This document shows positions 44,492 to 52,972 of a stretch of DNA of 53,967 bases, piece by piece. How positions within the stretch are numbered: the first letter of the stretch is position 1; each line of letters starts with the position of its first letter. Location of the stretch: assembly GCA_903897855.1 (NCBI GenBank), contig CAIUDH010000103.1, positions 1-53,967 on the forward strand, given 5' to 3'. The DNA is from an uncultured Bacteroidota bacterium. GTDB lineage: Bacteria; Bacteroidota; Bacteroidia; UKL13-3. The notes under the pieces are model-generated. The model saw nothing but the letters and a program-made list of their open reading frames with translations, ran no database searches and was not told the origin of the DNA. Made by a program: the position numbers and the translations under genes.

Positions 44492-44868
44492 CACAACATA
44501 GATTTATACTACTGGATGATAACCAGATAGATTTAATGGTGAGTACGCGGTTATTACAAAGTTGGTTTGTGAATGCCGAAGTTACCTCATTCAATAATAC
44601 CACCGATGCCCTTGAATTTTTTGGCAAAAATAAAAATAATCTTTCCGTGCTACCGACTGTCGTGTTACTCGATCTCATTATGCCAAGATTAGATGGATTC
44701 CAGGTTGTGGATGAGCTTGAACGTATCCTGATTAACATCCCATTTAAAATTTTCTTGCTTTCTTCCACCATTAATGACGCTGATTTTGACAAAGCTAAAG
44801 AAAACCGATGGGTGCAAACTATTTTAAGTAAGCCTTTAGAAGTAGATGTACTAAGTGGTTTGATTTAA
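44488..44868 (+). CDS. Single-domain response regulator (CheY-like)
   Basis: A 126-residue receiver: acidic pocket in ILLDDNQIDLMV, phospho-acceptor Asp 62 in VVLLDLIMPRLDGF, Ser/Thr in IFLLSSTINDADF, Lys in LSKPLEV. No output domain. It starts within the stop of the hybrid kinase gene (ATGA). As the last gene of the operon it would be the phosphate acceptor at the end of the relay. Its receiver type (LSSTINDADF, with an extra helix of insert near residue 50) differs from the receivers at 38886 and 43400. Confidence 0.9.
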   Translation: MTQHRFILLDDNQIDLMVSTRLLQSWFVNAEVTSFNNTTDALEFFGKNKNNLSVLPTVVLLDLIMPRLDGFQVVDELERILINIPFKIFLLSSTINDADFDKAKENRWVQTILSKPLEVDVLSGLI

Positions 44869-45161
44869 ATTCTGGAGGGCTTCGTTTTAGTGAATAGAAA
44901 ATCAAGGCTAGAATATAACGTATGTTGAGCTGCGATTTATCTGACGCCCCAAAAGGTGGGCGTAATTAGTTTTTTAATAGCTCGTTCATAAGCAGCAGTA
45001 GCATTTTGAGCAGAAACGGTCAGTTTATTGGAGGACCAATTCCCGTCATGCTAAAAACAGGATATTGTATTTTGTTGCTAGCCTATCAAACACAGAATCA
45101 TCGGTAATTTCTGTCAAACCATTTTATCAAACTTATTTTTCATTTTGTGGTAATTTCTTAC
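44869..45161. other. Intergenic region before the tRNA gene
   Basis: About 290 bp with no convincing gene. A hairpin at 44944-44963 (ACGCCC with GGGCGT) followed by T6 at 44970-44975 could terminate the kinase operon. The rest is AT-rich. A short minus-strand frame at 44937-45049 looks protein-like but is too short and unsupported to call. Confidence 0.45.
44944..44975 (+). terminator. Possible terminator of the E1-like/kinase operon
   Basis: A 6-bp GC-rich stem (ACGCCC at 44944, GGGCGT at 44958) with an 8-base loop is followed after 6 bases by TTTTTT. It lies about 75 bp after the last receiver gene. The stem is short. Confidence 0.4.
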
Positions 45162-45169
45162 TACTTTTG
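45162..45169 (+). promoter_or_regulatory. -7 promoter element of tRNA-Leu
   Basis: TACTTTTG followed by C fully matches TAnnTTTG and ends 13 bases before the tRNA 5' end, a spacing that places the transcription start about 9 nt before the tRNA. Confidence 0.65.
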
Positions 45170-45182
45170 CGCCCTCAAAAAA

Positions 45183-45264
45183 GCGCATGTGGCGTAATTG
45201 GTAGCCGTGCCAGACTTAGGATCTGGTGCCGTAAGGCGTGGGGGTTCGAGTCCCTCCATGCGCA
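45183..45264 (+). tRNA. tRNA-Leu (anticodon UAG)
   Basis: The acceptor stem GCGCATG pairs with CATGCGC at 45257-45263, with discriminator A at 45264. The D arm is in GGCGTAATTGGTAGCC. The anticodon stem CCAGA/TCTGG encloses CTTAGGA, giving anticodon TAG for CUA/CUN leucine codons. A long variable arm (TGCCGTAAGGCG) marks a class II tRNA. The T arm is GGGGGTTCGAGTCCCTC. The CCA end is not encoded. Confidence 0.95.
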
Positions 45265-45269
45265 CATTG

Positions 45270-45304
45270 AAAAAAAGAGACGCATTAAAGGCGTCTCTTT
45301 TTTT
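45270..45304 (+). terminator. tRNA-Leu terminator
   Basis: A perfect 14-bp inverted repeat: seven As plus GAGACGC at 45270-45283, a 7-base loop, and GCGTCTC plus seven Ts at 45291-45304. It starts 5 bases after the tRNA. Confidence 0.9.
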
Positions 45305-45356
45305 CATAAATGAGGCCAACTGAGTTATACCACAGACATCAAAAAAAATCATCATC

Positions 45357-46751
45357 ATGAGTGTACAACACGAAATTAAAGACGGGAATCTCGCCATTAT
45401 TACCTTAAAATTAGATAAGGCAGAGGTAGAAAGCCGTTATCAGAAAGACATCAAGGAAGTGGCCAAGAAGTCCAATATGCCAGGCTTTCGTCCGGGCCAT
45501 GCACCCAAAGGAATCATCGAACAAAAGTATGGTGCAGCCGTGCGTTTTGATGCCTTAAATAGTATGGTGAACGAGAGTTTAAATGCCTATTTGGGCGAAC
45601 AAAAATTTATGTACTATGGAATGCCCATGAGTATAAACGAAACCGAAGAGAAAGTGGCAGGCGACACACTCGATTTCAAATTTGAGTTAGGCTTGCGTCC
45701 TGAATTGACACTAAAAATCGATGATAGCATCAGCTTTGATAGATATAAGGTGAGTGTTGCTGAGAATGAAATCAATAATGAATTAGAACTTATACAACGA
45801 CGTCATGGCGCCCTTGGTGATGCAGAAGCGGTAGAAAGTACCGACATGATGAATGGCGATTTTGTGGAGTGTAATGACGATGGTACCGTGTTTGAAGGAG
45901 GGGTCTCGACCACTGAAAAAAGTATTTTGTTTTCGTCGATCAAAGATGAGGAGCAAAAAGCAAAATTTCTAGGGAAAAAGGTAGGTGATGTAATTTTATT
46001 TGACATCTTCAAAACGTTCGGCAACGACACAAAGGAAATATCACAGATTTTTGGCACTCCGGTAGAAGCCGCGAACGATTTTAACCATAGCTTCTCCTTC
46101 ACCCTAAATAAAATTCAACGCCTTATTCCGGCTGAGTTGAACGAGGAGCTGCTCTCTAAGTACAATAATGAAGAGCGTGAGGTGAAAACGGTCGACGATT
46201 TAAAGGCGACCATAAAAAAGGAAATTGAGGAATATTATGCTTCTCAGGCTGAAGGATTGATGGAAGATGATATTATTAAAGGATTAGTGAAGGCACATCA
46301 TATTAAGATGCCAGATGAGTTTTTGTTACGTTGGATTAAACAACAGAATAAAGAGAAAAGCGACCACGATGTGGAACATGATTACCTGCACGAAAAGGAA
46401 TATCTGAAATGGAGTATAATACGTGATACTATTTTCGAACAGGAAAAGTATTTTGTTACCGATGAGGAGGTTGAAAATCAATACCAGCTGCTGTTGGCAA
46501 ATTATATGCGTCGTTTTGGTTACGATCCTCGGACGGAAAACATCCGTGCGGAGTTTGAAAGTAAGTATTTTAAACGAGAAGATCAGGAAGAGAGTGTGGT
46601 AAGTATGTTACGTACCACAAAGGCACTGAGTTATATCAAGAACCTTATTAAAATTAATGATGTTCCCATTGATAGTAAAGCCTTAGACGCAGTGAAATTA
46701 GAACGTAGCAAACATGAGCATGACCATGGTGATGAGCACAATCACGCCTAA
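45357..46751 (+). CDS. tig: Trigger factor
   Basis: A 464-residue ribosome-associated chaperone that meets nascent chains at the exit tunnel. The ribosome-binding signature is FRPGHAPKGIIEQKYG at residues about 43-58. The PPIase-like middle domain is diverged, as is usual in this phylum (GDFVECNDDGTVFEGG, FKTFGNDTKEISQIFG), and lies at about 160-245. The C-terminal substrate-binding helices follow (LTDDLKA-like DDLKATIKKEIEEYYA). The last residues are His/Asp rich (HEHDHGDEHNHA), which might bind metal. It precedes clpP and clpX, the usual order, with its own spacing of about 300 bp. Confidence 0.95.
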   Translation: MSVQHEIKDGNLAIITLKLDKAEVESRYQKDIKEVAKKSNMPGFRPGHAPKGIIEQKYGAAVRFDALNSMVNESLNAYLGEQKFMYYGMPMSINETEEKVAGDTLDFKFELGLRPELTLKIDDSISFDRYKVSVAENEINNELELIQRRHGALGDAEAVESTDMMNGDFVECNDDGTVFEGGVSTTEKSILFSSIKDEEQKAKFLGKKVGDVILFDIFKTFGNDTKEISQIFGTPVEAANDFNHSFSFTLNKIQRLIPAELNEELLSKYNNEEREVKTVDDLKATIKKEIEEYYASQAEGLMEDDIIKGLVKAHHIKMPDEFLLRWIKQQNKEKSDHDVEHDYLHEKEYLKWSIIRDTIFEQEKYFVTDEEVENQYQLLLANYMRRFGYDPRTENIRAEFESKYFKREDQEESVVSMLRTTKALSYIKNLIKINDVPIDSKALDAVKLERSKHEHDHGDEHNHA

Positions 46752-46919
46752 GTAGCGTTTTGAATAGCTGAGAGATAATCTTGTACTAAAGCAGAAGGCG
46801 ATGTGCAAGTTGAGATTCAAGAAAGGAAAGCCTAGACTTAAGATTTTCCTATAACGGAATTAGTAAGTGGATTTCTAGTATTTCTTCGAAACGCTCATTT
46901 TGTTGATTATGTCCCCTTA

Positions 46920-46952
46920 TTTGTCACCGAAATAGGATTATAATTAAATTTG
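46920..46952 (+). promoter_or_regulatory. clpP promoter, both elements
   Basis: TTTG at 46920-46923 and TAAATTTG at 46945-46952 are separated by 21 bp, matching the Bacteroidota -33/-7 consensus and spacing. The leader to the clpP ATG would be about 93 nt. The rest of the 298-bp gap after tig holds nothing else that I can support. Confidence 0.7.
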
Positions 46953-47049
46953 TCAGCCCTTTATTGCCTTATTGTCGTATAAATTCCATTTATTCGCTCT
47001 CGCACGGCTTTTGAGTAACCTCCATTAAACAATCTAAAAATTAATTATC

Positions 47050-47751
47050 ATGATATTTAAAAATGAATTTGAAAAATATGCTGTAAAACATCACGGCATC
47101 AGTAGCCTTACACTTCACAATTATAAATCGGTGATGGGCAATGTGGAGGGAATGACACGTAGTATTATCGAAGAACGTGCACAGCCTTTTCGTGAAATCG
47201 ATGTGTTCTCCCGTTTGATGGCCGACCGTATCATTTTTCTAGGTACACCTATTGATGATTATATCGCCAATGTAGTACAAGCGCAGCTACTATTTTTGGA
47301 AAGTGCCGACGCCAAACGTGATATACAAATGTATATTAATAGCCCAGGCGGTAGTGTTCATGCTGGCTTAGGTATTTACGATACCATGCAATATATTAAT
47401 CCCGATGTAGCAACCATTTGTACTGGTATGGCAGCAAGTATGGGAGCGGTATTAATGTGTGCTGGAGTAAAAGGCAAACGTACCGCTTTGAAACATGCAC
47501 GTATCATGATTCATCAGCCTATGGGAGGGATGCAAGGCCAAGCTACAGATATGGAAATTTCATTCAAGCAAATTTCAATTCTAAAAAAAGAGCTCTATGA
47601 TATCATCTCAAAACATAGTGGCAAAGATTACGATCAGGTATCCAAAGATAGCGATCGCGATTATTGGATGACTGCTGCCGAAGCTAAAGATTATGGCATG
47701 GTAGATGAAATTTTGCTAAAAAGCAAAAACGAGAAAAAGAACATTTTATAA
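47050..47751 (+). CDS. clpP: ATP-dependent Clp protease proteolytic subunit
   Basis: A 233-residue serine protease that forms the ClpP tetradecamer and degrades substrates fed by ClpX. The catalytic triad is Ser 130 in TGMAASMGAVL, His 155 in ARIMIHQPMGGMQG and Asp 204 in DSDRDYWM; the separations of 25 and 49 equal those of E. coli ClpP. The substrate-strand MYINSPGGSVHAGLGIYDTM is present. The N-terminus is about 19 residues longer than the E. coli precursor and probably includes a propeptide. clpX follows after a hairpin at 47771-47807. Confidence 0.97.
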   Translation: MIFKNEFEKYAVKHHGISSLTLHNYKSVMGNVEGMTRSIIEERAQPFREIDVFSRLMADRIIFLGTPIDDYIANVVQAQLLFLESADAKRDIQMYINSPGGSVHAGLGIYDTMQYINPDVATICTGMAASMGAVLMCAGVKGKRTALKHARIMIHQPMGGMQGQATDMEISFKQISILKKELYDIISKHSGKDYDQVSKDSDRDYWMTAAEAKDYGMVDEILLKSKNEKKNIL

Positions 47752-47770
47752 TTTTTAAATTACTACTTTT

Positions 47771-47807
47771 GAACAGCCTCAACCCGCACCGAAGGTTGAG
47801 GCTGTTC
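47771..47807 (+). terminator. Hairpin between clpP and clpX
   Basis: A perfect 14-bp inverted repeat (GAACAGCCTCAACC at 47771-47784, complement at 47794-47807) with a 9-base loop is followed by an interrupted T-rich tail. It is likely to end or attenuate the clpP transcript before clpX, which starts 20 bp later. Confidence 0.7.
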
Positions 47808-47826
47808 TTATTATTATTTAACATCG

Positions 47827-49080
47827 ATGAAAAATAAAACAACCAAAGAAATAACCTGCTCTTTCTGTGGCCGCCCTCAAAATGAAACGGGGATGCTGGT
47901 GAGTGGCGAAAATGCTAACATATGCGACTCGTGTATCTCACAAGCCAATGAAATGCTCGGTCCGGAAGGGGGGGCTAAAGGCAAGAAAAAAACTTTAATT
48001 TCGGAGTCGCTTAAGAATAAAAAAATACCTACTCCTGCCGAGTTGAAAGCATACCTTGACGATTACGTCATTGGTCAGGATGAAGCCAAGAAAGTTCTGA
48101 GTGTTTCTGTTTATAATCATTATAAAAGAATATTGAAACAAGGAGAGGATGATGGTATTGAAATTGAGAAATCAAATATCATTATGTTGGGTGAAACGGG
48201 AACGGGTAAAACATTATTGGCCAAAACGATCGCTAAGTTTATTAATGTCCCATTTTGCATTGCCGATGCAACGGTACTTACCGAAGCCGGATATGTTGGG
48301 GAGGATGTTGAAACCATTATTACCCGACTGCTTCAAAGTGCTGATTATAATGTAGAGGCCGCCGAAATGGGTATCGTGTTTATTGATGAAATTGATAAAA
48401 TTGCCCGCAAGAGCGATAACCCTTCCATTACCCGCGACGTGAGTGGCGAAGGGGTGCAACAAGGCCTGCTAAAATTACTTGAAGGCACCGTTGCTAATAT
48501 TCCACCTCAAGGTGGACGGAAGCATCCCGACCAAAAGTATATTCAGGTAAATACTCAAAATATTTTATTTATTTGTGGAGGCGCTTTCGAAGGTATTGAT
48601 AGAAATATTGCCAACCGGATGCAGGCGCAAACCATTGGTTATCGAAGTGATTCACAAGAAGCTCAATTCGATAAATCAAAACCGTTACAATATGTTTCTC
48701 CAGCCGATTTGAAATCTTTTGGATTAATTCCTGAAATTATTGGCCGCTTGCCAGTCATTACTTTTCTCAATCCGCTCGATGCCAATGCCTTAAAATTGAT
48801 TTTAACAAAGCCTAAAAATGCTCTCTTGAAGCAATATAAGAAGTTGTTCAAAATCGATGACATTAAACTGGAAATTGATGATGAGGTGATAGAGCTCATC
48901 GTAAGCAAGGCGCTTGAGTATAAGTTAGGGGCTCGAGGTTTACGTACCATCTGCGAAGCCATTATGCTCGATTATATGTTCGATGCTCCCGACCATAAAG
49001 GGGAAGAGATAGCGATTACTTCTAAATATGCGAAGTCGAAAATAGAAAGGTTAAATTTCAAAGCGCTCAACGCGGCATAA
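47827..49080 (+). CDS. clpX: ATP-dependent Clp protease ATP-binding subunit ClpX
   Basis: A 417-residue AAA+ unfoldase that delivers substrates to ClpP. The N-terminal zinc-binding domain has Cys 11, 14, 33 and 36 ([12 protein letters not shown] and CDSC). The AAA+ domain has Walker A GETGTGKT at about 122-129, pore loop GYVGEDVE at about 156, Walker [10 protein letters not shown] at about 184, the RKH-type loop GRKHP, and the ClpP-contact IGF-like region within the later segment [11 protein letters not shown]. The small lid domain includes [13 protein letters not shown]. The start is ATG 47827. Confidence 0.97.
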   Translation: MKNKTTKEITCSFCGRPQNETGMLVSGENANICDSCISQANEMLGPEGGAKGKKKTLISESLKNKKIPTPAELKAYLDDYVIGQDEAKKVLSVSVYNHYKRILKQGEDDGIEIEKSNIIMLGETGTGKTLLAKTIAKFINVPFCIADATVLTEAGYVGEDVETIITRLLQSADYNVEAAEMGIVFIDEIDKIARKSDNPSITRDVSGEGVQQGLLKLLEGTVANIPPQGGRKHPDQKYIQVNTQNILFICGGAFEGIDRNIANRMQAQTIGYRSDSQEAQFDKSKPLQYVSPADLKSFGLIPEIIGRLPVITFLNPLDANALKLILTKPKNALLKQYKKLFKIDDIKLEIDDEVIELIVSKALEYKLGARGLRTICEAIMLDYMFDAPDHKGEEIAITSKYAKSKIERLNFKALNAA

Positions 49081-49106
49081 ATTCAAATTTTTAGCAAAGG
49101 AAAGCA

Positions 49107-49967
49107 TTGTCAACGCTCATCAATTTGGAACCCATCGAAAGCTATTCTCATGATAGCTATGATCCCTCTCAAAATCACTTATGTGAATTGTGGTTTATGT
49201 GTCATTCGACGGGTTTTAGTTATGCCATTTTCGATGGTCATCTAAAAACAGTTGTCAATTATAATAGCTTTGAGGTGGTCGATTTTTACCAGATAAGCCC
49301 CAATACGCTTCAGGGGTTTTTGGATGGTATCGCGGTGTTTTTAAACGATTTCAAAAGCGTTAAAATTGTTTTCGAAAATCAATTTTACACGCTGATGCCT
49401 GCGGCTTTATTCGATGAAGAAGAGGTTGCTGCGTATTATAATCTTAAATATAAATTGGCTGAGCACGAGCAACTCCTCAATCAACGCATTCCCGATTTTG
49501 GCGCTCAAATTATTTATGCAGTTCCTCAATTTATGTTTAATCAGTTACTGGGAAAGTTTGCGGAAAGCTCTATTCGGGAGCGTATCAAAGTTTTTCATCA
49601 CGCCCATGCGCTGTTGTCGGCTTTATACTATCAAACCAACCATTTAAACAAGGAAGTTTGTTACGTTAATTTTTGCGATAAAACTTTTGATATTGTATTG
49701 ATTAAGAAGAGTGGTTTGCATTTTTGCAATACCTATAACTATAATAATCCCGAGGATGTTTTATACTTTGTGATGCATGCTTATCAGAATAATCAGCTCA
49801 ATCCAGAGGTCAATGAATGTTATCTAAGCGGGTATCACATCGAGTTAAAAGTGATCAAAGAACTCCTCTTCACATACCTAAAAAATACGAAAGATATTGA
49901 ATTAAGTCATGTGCCTGCATCGGTGCATCAACCCTCCACCATTTTTTTATTACAGCATTGCGTATAA
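49107..49967 (+). CDS. DUF3822 family protein
   Basis: A 286-residue cytoplasmic protein of unknown function, recognised from its pattern and its constant place before rsmD and coaD in Bacteroidota. Segments include HLCELWFMCHSTGFSYAIFDG, VKIVFENQFYTLMPAALFDEEE and VCYVNFCDKTFDIVLIKKSGL, which suggest an actin/ASKHA-like alternating beta-alpha core similar to type IV pilus PilM-like folds; that fold is inference. The start is TTG 49107, with AAAGGAAA upstream as a possible ribosome binding site. Its end overlaps the rsmD start by 10 bp. Confidence 0.75.
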   Translation: MSTLINLEPIESYSHDSYDPSQNHLCELWFMCHSTGFSYAIFDGHLKTVVNYNSFEVVDFYQISPNTLQGFLDGIAVFLNDFKSVKIVFENQFYTLMPAALFDEEEVAAYYNLKYKLAEHEQLLNQRIPDFGAQIIYAVPQFMFNQLLGKFAESSIRERIKVFHHAHALLSALYYQTNHLNKEVCYVNFCDKTFDIVLIKKSGLHFCNTYNYNNPEDVLYFVMHAYQNNQLNPEVNECYLSGYHIELKVIKELLFTYLKNTKDIELSHVPASVHQPSTIFLLQHCV

Positions 49968-50491
49968 TTTCAGGAGCACGAAAAGGGTTAATCGTTAACG
50001 TATCCCAAGGACTGCCAGTGCGACCTACCACTGACAGAGCGAAAGAAAGCATCTTTAATATTTTAGAAACCCAATACGATTTGAATTATCTGCAGGTGTT
50101 AGATCTTTTTTCTGGCACTGGCAGCATGGCTTTTGAATTCGCCTCAAGAGGTGCGGCAAAGGTACGCTGCATTGATGCCGATAGTAAATGCGTGAAGCAT
50201 CTTAAGGAGGTGCAACAGAAACATGCTTTTGAAAATGTTGAGGTGGTGAGAAGCGATGTGTTTAAATATTTAAAACATATGGATATTGGATACGATATAA
50301 TTTTTGCTGATCCACCTTATTCCTTGCCGAATATTGAAACCATTGCCGAGCTTGTTTTTCAAAATAACTTTTTAAACAAAAATGGGGTCTTAATTGTTGA
50401 GCATCATAGCAAAACCATGCTACCTAAAAACGAGAAATATACGGATGAGCGTGTCTATGGACAGTCGGCGTTTACATTCTATAAGAATTAA
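49958..50491 (+). CDS. rsmD: 16S rRNA (guanine966-N2)-methyltransferase
   Basis: A 177-residue SAM-dependent methylase that modifies G966 of 16S rRNA in assembled 30S particles. RIISGARKGLIVNV and RPTTDRAKESIFNILE form the N-terminal signature. The SAM loop is LDLFSGTGSMAFEFASRGA, and the N-methylase catalytic motif DPPY lies near residue 118 (IIFADPPYSLP). The length is typical. The start is TTG 49958, overlapping the previous gene, which suggests translational coupling. Confidence 0.93.
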   Translation: MRIISGARKGLIVNVSQGLPVRPTTDRAKESIFNILETQYDLNYLQVLDLFSGTGSMAFEFASRGAAKVRCIDADSKCVKHLKEVQQKHAFENVEVVRSDVFKYLKHMDIGYDIIFADPPYSLPNIETIAELVFQNNFLNKNGVLIVEHHSKTMLPKNEKYTDERVYGQSAFTFYKN

Positions 50492-50560
50492 CTTTTTTAA
50501 TTCAACCCGTCACCCAGCCCGAGAGAAATGAATGAGAGAGAATCATATAGCGGCACTATC

Positions 50561-50568
50561 TAAATTTG
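50561..50568 (+). promoter_or_regulatory. Candidate -7 promoter element of coaD
   Basis: TAAATTTG fully matches TAnnTTTG. It lies in the 114-bp gap after rsmD and gives a leader of about 33 nt, so coaD may have its own promoter besides readthrough. Confidence 0.45.
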
Positions 50569-50605
50569 GTAGAACAATAAAAAAAATCGTACTTCGTATT
50601 CCCAA

Positions 50606-51067
50606 ATGAGAATTGCTTTATTTCCCGGCTCCTTCGATCCTATCACCATAGGACACTACGATATTTTGGAACGTGCTAAAATATTGTTCGACAAGATCTA
50701 TATTGGGGTTGGTAAAAACTCCTCTAAACAGTGTCTCTTCTCACTCGATGAACGACTTTTGTTTCTGAATACCTGCTTTGCGGGCGATCCAAAAATAGAA
50801 ATAACGCAGTATGATGGTTTAACAGTAAATTTTTGCTTGCAAATTAATGCACAGTTTATTTTACGTGGATTACGAAGTGATACTGATTTTGAGTATGAAA
50901 AAAATATTGCTCAGATTAATAAAGAAGTGGAGCCCACCGTTGAAACAGTTTTTATGGTGTGCAGCCCCGCTTATTCGGCAGTAAGTTCTACCATTGTAAA
51001 AGATATTAAACGTAATGGAGGCAATATCTCTCGTTATATTCCAAAGGCATTGGCGGGCATCATTTAG
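50606..51067 (+). CDS. coaD: Phosphopantetheine adenylyltransferase
   Basis: A 153-residue nucleotidyltransferase that joins 4'-phosphopantetheine and ATP to dephospho-CoA, the fourth step of coenzyme A synthesis. The ATP-binding motif is ALFPGSFDPITIGHYDIL (TxGH, residues 15-18). RGLRSDTDFEYEKNIAQIN and the late motif YSAVSSTIVKDI complete the family pattern. The length is normal. Confidence 0.96.
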   Translation: MRIALFPGSFDPITIGHYDILERAKILFDKIYIGVGKNSSKQCLFSLDERLLFLNTCFAGDPKIEITQYDGLTVNFCLQINAQFILRGLRSDTDFEYEKNIAQINKEVEPTVETVFMVCSPAYSAVSSTIVKDIKRNGGNISRYIPKALAGII

Positions 51068-51142
51068 ATTTCAGTTTGAGAAAGCAACGTGTTGTTGGCG
51101 AAGTTGAAAAATTTTAATACCAATGTATCTTAAGGCCTGTAA

Positions 51143-51913
51143 TTAAAATCTAAAGCCAATACAGAGCCCAACTCTAAATCCACTTGAATTTCCGGTATAC
51201 TGCATTTGAGCGTTATTATTGGTAATGGCCAAGGTGGACGTCCCAAGCTTGATATTATCTTCAACGAAACTTACTAGCCCTTGTTGGTCTACTTTTGTAA
51301 AGTCGGCTTCAGCATTGAATACCGCTTTCGAACGCCCAAATTGTATTCCCCCAAACCAGAAATCAATCACAAATCTTCTGAGAAACGATTTTTGGTAACC
51401 GAGTAATACTCCAGGATGTACACTTCTCATATGCCCTGTAAAAATGATAGGCATCGCCGCACTCATGCTATCCTTGTATATTAATGTCGCATGAATATTG
51501 GTCGTTGAAAATCTTAGATAAGGGGCAATATAGAAGCCATTGGGCGCGCCTTTACGGCTCAGGTAAAGGCGTATCTCAGGGGTGAAATAAACATTGCCAG
51601 AAGTAGAGAGTTCTGTCAAAGATACTTTTGCCCGAGCGGCTATCAAATTTGAATTGGTGATGGTATCCAACACCCTATTGATATAAGTGCCTAAACGCAT
51701 CTCGGAGTTATAACCAGCCTGAACACAAAAGGAGAAATTTCTGAAGACTATTCGCTCATATTGAAACGAGTAGGTTTTTAGAATCAGGGGTACCACATTT
51801 ATTTTTAAGACGTTCTTTGGATCGCCTTTAACCAATCCCAAGGCCTGAGGTGGGGCCGCTTCCGTAAATTTGAAGAGTATGGTAAAACAGCAAACAGCAA
51901 TGAAATATTTCAT
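51143..51913 (-). CDS. Outer-membrane beta-barrel-like protein, copy 1
   Basis: A 256-residue exported protein with signal peptide KYFIAVCCFTILFKFTEA. The remainder has alternating hydrophobic strands and ends in VGLCIGFRF, a terminal aromatic as in outer-membrane barrels. It shares its plan with the protein at 51930-52667: KINVVPLILKTYSFQYERIV, LYLSRKGAPNGFYIAPYLRFS, IDFWFGGIQFG. Resembles DUF3575-like barrels. It is the last gene of the minus-strand operon. Confidence 0.75.
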   Translation of the reverse strand: MKYFIAVCCFTILFKFTEAAPPQALGLVKGDPKNVLKINVVPLILKTYSFQYERIVFRNFSFCVQAGYNSEMRLGTYINRVLDTITNSNLIAARAKVSLTELSTSGNVYFTPEIRLYLSRKGAPNGFYIAPYLRFSTTNIHATLIYKDSMSAAMPIIFTGHMRSVHPGVLLGYQKSFLRRFVIDFWFGGIQFGRSKAVFNAEADFTKVDQQGLVSFVEDNIKLGTSTLAITNNNAQMQYTGNSSGFRVGLCIGFRF

Positions 51914-51929
51914 TTATTTAAATTTAGCA

Positions 51930-52667
51930 CTAAAAACGAAATCCGAGGCATAAGCCAGTACGTATTCCTGGGAATGGGAACCCAAATTTTAAAGAAGCCT
52001 CCGTGTTGGTCATCCCCGCTTCAAGCCCACCTAAAAACTTTATGCCGTCAAAGTTGGCTTGTGCATCTGCGACATATTGATTTTTATCGGTGGTGCTGAA
52101 ATCACCCGTGGCCTTCATACCTATTTTATTGCTACCATACTGCAATCCCAAGATCCACCAGTCTATGGTGAAGTTTTCGCCTAAATGCCATTGGTTGCCC
52201 ATAAGTACCCCCACATTGATAGAAGTCCAGTTGCCCGTATAGTTGTAGGTTTTCAGCGGTGATAAATTATTATCCCGATGAATGGCTAAGGCAGATATTC
52301 CATAGCGAGCATACCTAAGATAGCCGCCCAAATAAAACCCATCGTTGCCCTCACCCTTAAAATAATATCGGAATTCAGGTGTAACCTGTATTCCACCGGT
52401 AAATTTAGCACTCGACACTTGGTTAATACTTCCGTTATTGGCTATGGTATCGATGGAAAAAATTGAGCTGGGCAGGGAGCGTGGAAGGGAATATCCAAAA
52501 TGAAGCAGAGCCGCAGCATTGTCGTTAAGCACTCTCTCATATTGTAATGAAAGGGTTTTAAAACCAAGGCTGTAGAAGTTTAGTTTTACCGTGTTGGGCT
52601 TTTCCATCTGAGCATTAGCGGCAACATAAGTGATAAAAAAAAATAGGGTAAGCGTGATACTTTTCAT
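51930..52667 (-). CDS. Outer-membrane beta-barrel-like protein, copy 2
   Basis: A 245-residue exported protein with signal peptide KSITLTLFFFITYVAANAQ. Its strands (VKLNFYSLGFKTLSLQYERVL, YFKGEGNDGFYLGGYLRYARYG, IDWWILGLQYGSNKIG) line up with copy 1 at 51143-51913, and it ends RTGLCLGFRF. The two are tandem duplicates that have diverged. It lies 2 bp after the acyl-carrier-like gene, so an operon with the sugar aminotransferase is likely. Barrel type is inferred from strand pattern and C-terminal Phe. Confidence 0.75.
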   Translation of the reverse strand: MKSITLTLFFFITYVAANAQMEKPNTVKLNFYSLGFKTLSLQYERVLNDNAAALLHFGYSLPRSLPSSIFSIDTIANNGSINQVSSAKFTGGIQVTPEFRYYFKGEGNDGFYLGGYLRYARYGISALAIHRDNNLSPLKTYNYTGNWTSINVGVLMGNQWHLGENFTIDWWILGLQYGSNKIGMKATGDFSTTDKNQYVADAQANFDGIKFLGGLEAGMTNTEASLKFGFPFPGIRTGLCLGFRF

Positions 52668-52669
52668 GA

Positions 52670-52972
52670 TTAGGTATTAGTATTTAATAAATTTAGCTCG
52701 TCAAATATAAAATTAGAAAATGAATTTATGTTATTAAATGGACTATTTTTTTGACTCATCGCTTTGGTCGATGCAATTACAATATCCATTTTATAAAGCA
52801 AACGAATTTCTTGTTCTACATCTACCACCAGCATTACCAACTCAATACTACTCAAAATTCCTTCAGCAGCATAGAGAAGCGTGTGTGCAAAAAAAGGTCC
52901 GCCCGCTGGTTTAATAAGGGTTAATTTATCGATAATTATTTGTGCGATTTCCTCTTTATTAGGTATTAACAT
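52670..52972 (-). CDS. Acyl-carrier-protein-like small protein
   Basis: A 100-residue protein. Residues 33-60 (LLYAAEGILSSIELVMLVVDVEQEI) follow the carrier-protein pattern GxLDSxxLVELVxxLE, with Ser 42 at the phosphopantetheine position and Ser 41 where Asp usually stands. It overlaps the aminotransferase gene by 14 bp. ACP-like proteins of this sort occur in sugar and polysaccharide loci, where an acyl group is moved onto an amino sugar. The missing Asp and a weak C-terminal half make the carrier role uncertain. Confidence 0.6.
   Translation of the reverse strand: MLIPNKEEIAQIIIDKLTLIKPAGGPFFAHTLLYAAEGILSSIELVMLVVDVEQEIRLLYKMDIVIASTKAMSQKNSPFNNINSFSNFIFDELNLLNTNT

Noticed and set aside
44937-45049. 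Short minus-strand frame ending in LITPTFWGVR that looks like a gene fragment
   Set aside because: About 35 codons, no start or relative recognised, and overlaps a possible terminator hairpin. It might be a relic but I cannot support it.
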